Below are positions 57,730 to 64,000 of a stretch of DNA of 64,000 nt, piece after piece (position 1 is the first letter of the stretch; every line of letters starts with the position of its first letter). The position numbers were made by a program, and so were the translations under genes. Under the pieces are notes generated by a model that saw only the letters and a list, made by a program, of their open reading frames with translations, had not been told where the DNA came from and did no database searches. Source of the stretch: Macrotis lagotis (Eukaryota; Chordata; Mammalia; Peramelemorphia; Peramelidae); assembly GCF_037893015.1 (NCBI RefSeq), contig NC_133666.1, forward strand, positions 460,256,594 through 460,320,593, given 5' to 3'.

Positions 57730-59730
57730 CAGAAAATAATAAAGAATGTTTGGGACCTGAGTCATTATTTTTCACAGGCAATTTTAAATGGGAAAAAAAA
57801 TCATTGGAGGGGGAAAGGTCTTGGCATGGAGAATCACTCCTACTTGACTATTCATTGTAGATTAAGAAAATCAAAGAAACACTATGCATTGGAATACTCA
57901 AATAATGCACAATAGAATCTTGCATTGGGTTTAGAAAACAACCTTACATGTCCATTATAGGAATAGTCCTATAAGGCCAGGGGTCCCAATGGGTATAAGA
58001 AGTAGTCAAGGGAACAGAGGGAATATTTGATATATACCTCTATTATGTAATGAATTATTCTAAAAATAGTAGTATTCATAGAAAAATTTTTCTATTAGAG
58101 AGGGAGACAGAGTAGGAATAGGAAAAATATTATAGTAGATAAATTTGAAAGTTAATAAAATGTAACTTCTACAAATCAGAACTAAATGAGAACTAAAATA
58201 ATGAATATGAAATCTTTTTTAAATTTGAACCAAAAAAAAAATCAGCAACGATCTAGAAAAAGATCTCCAGAATAGCCAAACTGATTTCATTCAGCAAAGT
58301 CACAAAATTGTTGATGTACCCTTGGAAAACCATATTTCATTCTTACTAAATATGCTTACAAGGCTTTAAGTTATCTCTGTGAATCAGTTCTCAGTCCTGT
58401 TCTCAAATATAAAGCAAGAAATAAATAAGGCTGATCAAGATATGCAGGTAAAGACTTCAAAAGCTATACTAAAAATAAAACTATTGGTTAACAAATAGAA
58501 TAGAGGGTATTGATTTATATGATTGTCTGGCAAATGTTTAACAACTTTGTACTATTAAAAGATGTGCCAAATAAAGTTTTCTTTATGAAAAATCAATCTT
58601 TCTAGTTCATTTCTCACTTGGATAATATACATAGTCACTGCTAAAATTTCTTTCCTTTCATATTATCTAGGGAGTATGCGAAGGTTTTCCTCTAAGTAAA
58701 GAGGTTTGGGAATTGAAAAAGCTGATAACCCCTTCCATGGAATTAGGTAGGTTTTTAACCTTTTTGTTTTTACTTTTCTATTGACATTTATGAATATAAA
58801 TTATCACTTTTGTTGTTCAAAGGCCAAACTACCATTTGACAAATGGTTTGGTTAAAAGGTTATTTCCCTTCATTCTCCAAAAGAACCAAAATGTCATTAC
58901 TATACAGGGTGAAGGTAGTGACTGATCAGACCAATACAAACTTAGAATGCTCTATCACAGGTCTGGCAATACAGTAAAATTTTATTTATCAGACTCCATT
59001 AATTTAGAATTTGTGTTAATTTCTGCAGAAGTTGAGCTGAAATTTCCTGTTGTACAATCTTTGAAGAAATGTTTGTTAAACAAATTAATAATGTAAAAAA
59101 ATTTGCAGGGGAAAATTTATTTTAGATTTGAAACTTTTCATATTCTCTCAATTTCTTTAGAACTACCCATTTCTCTATAAATAAGCAATGTTTTAATTAT
59201 GATACTTGTATTCATTAAAGCAGAATTCCCAAAGATTGCTACTGGTCAGTCCTATGTTAGCTTAATTTTAGACACTGTATATAATTTGAAAGTAATAAAA
59301 CTATATTTCTATAAAATTTACTACCTCCTTCCTGATAGAGAGGAGATGGACTCACAATGCATACTGAGACTTTTTTTTTAACATATTTAATGTGGAAATT
59401 TGTTTTACTTGCTTTTATATATACATATATATATGTATGTATATATATATATATGTGTGTGTGTATATATATATACATATATACATACATCTATAAGATT
59501 GTGACAGAAGTTTGTTTTTCTTATTTTTTTAACAGGTACAGGGTATTAAGTGAGAGGGAGAGGAGGATCTTCATTTGAAAAATATATATAAATATATTCA
59601 TGTATATATAAAATTAACTTTTTAGAAAACAAAATAAAAGTTATATAGTTATTTTACTAATTCTGGCTAATTGGTCTTTCCCCAAAAAAAATCCACATGG
59701 GAGAATTACTGACTAAGCCATTTAATTACA
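57730..59730. other. intron sequence, nothing recognised beyond low complexity
   Basis: AT-rich DNA without identifiable SINE, LINE or exon. It includes an (AT/GT) tract at about 59417-59497. Confidence 0.55.
59417..59497. repeat. (TA)n/(TG)n microsatellite
   Basis: Alternating TATATG, TA and TG units. Confidence 0.95.
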
Positions 59731-59734
59731 TTGT

Positions 59735-59955
59735 ATTTATTTGTCTTTCCTTTCTGTATATTTATTTTATGTGTTTTTATATATATATATATATATATAT
59801 ATACATACATATATATATATATATATGTATGTATGTATGTATATCCTTACTATCTCCTGTACTTAAAATGTAGGGATTCATTGTTTTTATATTTCTAGCC
59901 CAGCACAATGCCAGACTTAATAAATGTTTATTGATTGATTGATTGATTGATTGAA
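59735..59955 (+). repeat. L2 LINE 3' end with (TA)n and (ATTG)n tracts
   Basis: L2 terminus 'tctagcccagcacaatgcca' and 'cttaataaatgtttattgat' runs into five or six ATTG units. An internal TA/TATG tract occupies about 59779-59842. Confidence 0.8.
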
Positions 59956-60371
59956 GGAGTTTCCATCAGTTGAAATGAAAAGACAAGAGGCAAGCTTAGG
60001 TACACCTGGAAGCCAAAAAAAATTGTCACTGTTTGTTAGGAATATTAGTGATCTGTAGAAACACTTGTAGCTAAAAAGACCCATTATTAAATTCTTAGAT
60101 TATAAGCTTCAGGCACTGTATCAGTAAATATCACAAATTAGATTGGAGAAGTGTTGCATCTGCCCAGTAACATTTTCTATGTATACCCCAATCTATGTTC
60201 CCTGTGTTCACAACTGGATTTGTCAGACTCTTCCACATGCTGTCATTTCAAAATGTAAATGTGAGAAGAATTTTCAGGTTAGCTACTGGTCAAAAGTACA
60301 ATGAGATTAAAAAAACAAACACAATAATGGATGTGCAAATGTTCATTAATACTATTTTGAGCATGACTTAC

Positions 60372-60793
60372 TGTCTTCAGGCAAGTTATTTTCCCGTTCT
60401 TCTCTTTCCATCTGCTGACACCAACCTTCCATCCGGTCCCTCTCAGCCTGAAGAAGCTTCAGAAACCAGTGACCATCCCGGTGACACACTGATCTCTGAA
60501 CAGCCTCCAGGGGGTCTTCGGTGATAGAGTCAATCCAAGGATCCGGCGGAGGCAAAATGGAAGGATCGAAATCTGTATCAAAGTCATCATCTGCGGCACA
60601 GGCATGGTAGTGGTTTCCTGACCCCTGAATGCTCACTGTGGAGGTGCTGGCATCCCGGGAAAACTGCCTGGACATTGGGCCTGGGCAGGTATTGTCCTCT
60701 ATAGATTCCAGAGAGTTTTCCAAGTTCTCATGGAAGTCCAGGTCAGCTTGTACTGCTGCTGTTACGCTGTTGGATCGAGTAAACCTGCGGAAG
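60372..60793 (-). CDS. DLGAP1: DLGAP1 internal exon: conserved region before the GH1 domain
   Basis: This exon encodes FTRSNSVTAAVQADLDFHEN (phosphorylatable serine-rich start), SRDASTSTVSIQGSGNHYHA, DDDFDTDFDPSILPPPDPW and SVCHRDGHWFLKLLQAERDR, ending EERENNLPED plus the first base of an isoleucine codon. It is the conserved stretch of SAPAP proteins leading into the GH1 domain. The donor GAAGACA|gtaagt is strong. The acceptor is ambiguous: AG dinucleotides ending at 60794 and 60785 are nine bases apart. The exon therefore starts at 60793 (422 nt) or 60784 (413 nt), both in the same phase, differing by three residues. An L1 lies about 110 bp upstream in the intron. Paralogue assignment to DLGAP1 is from memory of the family. 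Confidence 0.94.
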
Positions 60794-60906
60794 CTTGGGA
60801 AAATAGAGAAAGAATGTTTAGATGGAAAGTATTTTCAAGAGCAAAACTTTATTTTACCTCTCCTAATAGAGGTAACAACAGAAGAACTAATTCTAACAAT
60901 GTGTTC

Positions 60907-63900
60907 AAGATTTCTAGCCAAGATGGTGGAGAGAAGACAAGCACAGTTCACCTGAATCTTCTTCTCATCAGACTTGCCTTAAAGTCCACTTACACACATA
61001 CTCAGTTAACTGAAAAAACATCTAACCTCTCAAGTATTAAAGGGGAAAAGGAGAGGGGGGGAATGGAGGAAGGGGGGGGGGAGAAAAAAGGGGAACTAAC
61101 AAAAGGAGGGAAGGGAAAAGGGACAAAGGGAAAGGGGAAAGAAAGGGGAGGGGGTGGATATAGGAGGGCAAACACACTGAAGGGGTGGTATTCAGAAACA
61201 AAATACTGGGGAATGTGAATAAGGGGGGTAAGGGGAAAATACAAACAGAGGGAAGGTAGCATGGAGGGCAATAAAGAATTATTAATTATAACTTTGAATG
61301 TGAATGGGATGAACTCTCCCTTAAAACATAAGCGAATAGCAGAGTGCATTAAAAAATAGAATCCTACAATATGCTGCTTACAAGAAACTCATTTGAAGCA
61401 GAGAGATACATATAGAGAAAAGGTAAAAGGCAGGAGAAAAATAAATTTTGCTTCAGCTGAAGTGAAAAAAGCAGAGATAGCAATCCTTATCTCAGACAAA
61501 GCAGCTGCAAAAATAGATGGCATTAAGAGATAAGGAAGGAAATTTTATCCTCCTAAAAGGTACTATGGACAATAAAGTTATTTCATTACTGTATATGTGC
61601 ACCCAATGGGATAGCATCCAAATTCTTAGAGAAGAAGCTGAAAGAACTACAGGAAGACATAGACAGCAAAACTCTACTAGTGGAAGACCTCAACCTCCCA
61701 CTCTCAGATCTAGATAAATCGAATCATAAAATAAACAAGAAAGAAGTTAAGGAGGTAAATAGATTGTTAGAAAAGCTAGATATGGTAGACTTATGGAGGA
61801 AATTGAATGGAGATAGAAAGGAATATACCTTTTCCTCTGCAGTACATGGAACTTATACAAAAATTGACCATGTACTAGGAAAAATCTAATGACCAACTGC
61901 AGAAAGGCAGAAATAGGGAATACAACTTTCTCAGATCACAATGCAATAAAAGTTATATGCAGTATTGGGCCAAGGTGATATAGACCCAGAACCGATTGGA
62001 AATTGAACAACCTCATTTTAAAGAATGAGTGGACCAAAAAACAAATTATAGAAAGAATTAATCATTTTATCCCAGATAATGATGATAATGAAACAACATA
62101 TAAAAACCTATGGGATTCACTCAAAGGGCTGTCAGGAGATATAGTATATCTTTAAATACTTACATGAATAAATTAGAAAAGAGGAAATCAATGAACTAAA
62201 TATGCAACTAAAAAATTAGAGAAAGAACAAATAAAAAATCTCCAATTAAATACCAAATTAGAAAATCTAAAAATTAAAGGAGAAATTAATAAAATCAAAA
62301 ACAAAAAAACTATTGAATTAATAAATAAAACCAGAAATTTGTTTTATGAAAAAAACCAATAAAATTGATAAACCACTGGTCAATTTGATTAAAAAAAAGA
62401 AAGAAGAAAACCAAATTGCTAGTATCATTCAAAATTATTTTGCCCAACTCTATGCCAATAAATTTGACAATCTAAGTGAAATGAATGAATATTTACAAAA
62501 ATATAAGTTGCCCAGGTTAAATGAAGAAGAGATTAAATACCTAAACAACCCTATCTCAGAAAAAAGAAATTCAACAAGCCATCATTGAACTCCTAAGAAA
62601 AAATCTCCAGGGCCTGATGGATTCACAAGTGAATTCTACCAAACATTTAAGGAACAATTGGTTCCAATTCTATATAAACTCTTCGGGAAAGTAGGGGAAG
62701 ATGGAACTCTGCCTCTTTCTATGAAACCAATATGGTGCTGATACCTAAACCAGGAAGAATTAAAACAGAAAGAAAATTATAGACCTATCTCCCTGATGAA
62801 TATAGATGTAAAAATCTTACATAAAATCTAAAAATATTACATAAAATCTTAGCAAAATGATTACAACAAATTATCACTGCGATAATACCTTATGATCAAG
62901 TGGGATTTATCCCAGGAATGTAGGGTTGATTCAATATTAGGAAAACTTTTAGTATAATCAATTATATCAACAACAAACCTATCAGAAATTATATGATCAT
63001 ATCAATAGATGCTGAAAAAGCTTTTGACAAAATACAGCATCCATTCCTACTAAAAACACTAGAGAGTGTAGGAATAAATGGACTGTTCCTTAGAATAATT
63101 ACAATATCTATCTGAAACCATCAACAAGCATTATATTCAATGGGGAGAGGCTAGAGGCATTCCCAATAAGATCAGGGGTGAAATAAGGGTGCCCATTATC
63201 ACCACTACTATTCAATATTGTATTAGAAATGTTAGCTTCAGCAATTAGAGAAGAAAAAGAAATTGAAGGAATTATAATTGGGAAGGCAGAGACAAAACTC
63301 TCACTCTTTGTAGATGACATGATGGTCTACCTAGAGAATCCCAAGAAATCATTCAAAAAACTACTGGAAACAATTAGCAATTTTAGCAAAGTTGCAGGTT
63401 ATAAAATAAACCCTCATAAATCCTCAGCTTTTCTATAGAAAACTAGCAGGATATAGCAGGAAGAGCTAGAAAGAGAAATCCCATTCAAAGTAACCTCAGA
63501 CAATATAAAATACCTGGGAGTCTATTTGCCAAGACAGACCCAGAAACTTTTTGAAAACAATTATAAAACACTTCTCACACAAATTAAATCAGATTTAAAT
63601 AACTGTGCAAATATCAATTGCTCATGGATAGATAGATAGAGCTAATATAATAAAAATGACAATTCTACCAAAATTAACTACCTGTTTAGTTCCCTACCAA
63701 TCAAAATTCCAAAAAATTACTTTAATGAGTTAGAAAAAATTGTAAGTAAATTCATATGGAGAAATAAAAAGTCAAGAATTTCCAGGAGCTTAATGGAAAA
63801 AAGTGCAAAAGAAGGTGGCTTAGCCCTACCTAATCTAAAATTATATTATAAAGCATCAGTTATCAAAACTGTTTGGTATTGGCTAAGAAATAGAGCGGTG

Positions 63901-64000
63901 GACCAGTGGAATAGACTAGGTGCAAAAGCAGGAGACGATTATAGTAATCTGCTGTTTGATAAACCCAAAGAGTCCAGCTATTGGGATTAAAAGCTCCCTC
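60907..64000 (+). mobile_element. decayed L1, apparently without ORF1, runs off the window
   Basis: It opens with an L1-like 5' end ('agccaagatggtggagagaa') and about 350 bases of G/A-rich sequence. It then goes straight into ORF2 at about 61265; no ORF1 sequence is present. The orientation is opposite to DLGAP1. The 3' end lies beyond 64000, so target-site duplications cannot be checked. Confidence 0.85.
61265..63990 (+). pseudogene. L1 ORF2 (endonuclease and reverse transcriptase), decayed
   Basis: ORF2 encodes the APE endonuclease and RT of L1. Visible landmarks are ITLNVNGMNSPLKHKRIAE (endonuclease start), LQETHLKQRDTYR and EDLNLPLSDLDKSNHKINKK (usual GDLN changed to EDLN). TKIDHVLGK marks the endonuclease end. 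The RT part has [20 protein letters not shown], then [13 protein letters not shown] with FVDD instead of FADD. It also has [12 protein letters not shown] and GGLALPNLKLYYKASVIKT. In-frame stops (for example just after AECIKK near 61345, and at 63988-63990) and several frame changes show it is inactive. Confidence 0.9.

Larger units (their letters stand above)
25341..60371 (-). other. DLGAP1: DLGAP1 large intron (35.0 kb)
   Basis: Donor GAAGACA|gtaagt beside 60372 and acceptor beside 25340. Individual repeats are listed separately. No further exon is expected, because the flanking exons join in frame and read continuously as a SAPAP protein. Stretches with nothing recognised include 25345-26440, 27480-28300, 31270-32870, 36300-37080, 44700-45550 and 57730-59700. 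Confidence 0.85.

Noticed and set aside
25341..60371. A missing coding exon in the 35-kb intron
   Set aside because: The flanking exons share a split isoleucine codon and read continuously as a SAPAP protein, and no conserved frame with splice sites was seen between them.
60195..60524. 109-residue plus-strand frame, and 60629-60955
   Set aside because: Antisense of the well-supported DLGAP1 exon.
61002..61349. 115-residue minus-strand frame
   Set aside because: Antisense of the G/A-rich leader of the L1; only proline/serine/phenylalanine-rich low complexity.
1..64000. Endogenous retrovirus or LTR element
   Set aside because: No LTR pairs, primer-binding site or gag/pol/env-like frames were recognised; the RT relics present all belong to LINEs.

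Overview
The window is mammalian nuclear DNA, AT-rich and CpG-poor, and almost certainly marsupial. Its short interspersed repeats are the tRNA-headed CORE-SINEs typical of marsupials: a 'cagctaggtgg...' head, an 'acagctagg' core, and an A-rich or 'aaaatgactgaacaa' tail. They sit alongside marsupial-type L1, L2, L3/CR1 and MIR relics. The SINE form resembles the WSINE-like type of Australian marsupials more than the opossum type. That is an inference from memory, not a database result.

One protein-coding gene is supported, on the minus strand. Four exons encode the C-terminal part of a DLGAP/SAPAP/GKAP postsynaptic scaffold protein, best matched to DLGAP1. In transcript order they are 60793 (or 60784)-60372, 25340-25249, 16559-16407 and 13247-13038. 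Splice phases join perfectly, and the protein ends in the QTRL ligand that binds Shank PDZ domains. The introns are 35.0, 8.7 and 3.2 kb. A 3' UTR of about 3.7 kb is inferred from the stop at 13038 to a polyadenylation signal at 9323-9328. The upstream exons of the gene lie beyond the right edge.

Layout: 1-9.3 kb is downstream intergenic DNA, with a dense SINE/MIR cluster at 7.0-8.9 kb. The span 9.3-13.0 kb is the inferred 3' UTR, almost free of SINEs and carrying two microsatellite blocks. The span 13.2-60.4 kb is introns filled with layered repeats. The notable ones are an apparently twin-primed ancient LINE (39.95-42.37 kb), a near full-length ORF1-only LINE (HAL1-like) with target-site duplications and a nested SINE (53.9-57.3 kb), several SINE-in-MIR nestings, and CR1 interrupted by L2. 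The span 60.9-64.0 kb is a decayed L1 in the next upstream intron. It lies only about 110 bp from a splice acceptor and runs off the window.

No RNA gene, CRISPR array, retroviral provirus or novel gene system was found. The most useful unexplained signals are a perfect 27-bp inverted repeat near 1.2 kb, two 14-bp palindromes close together near 28.3 kb, the twin-primed LINE, SINE-like modules inside the HAL1-like 3' region, a weak donor that could give a DLGAP1 C-terminus without the Shank ligand, and several low-repeat blocks that may be conserved non-coding elements.
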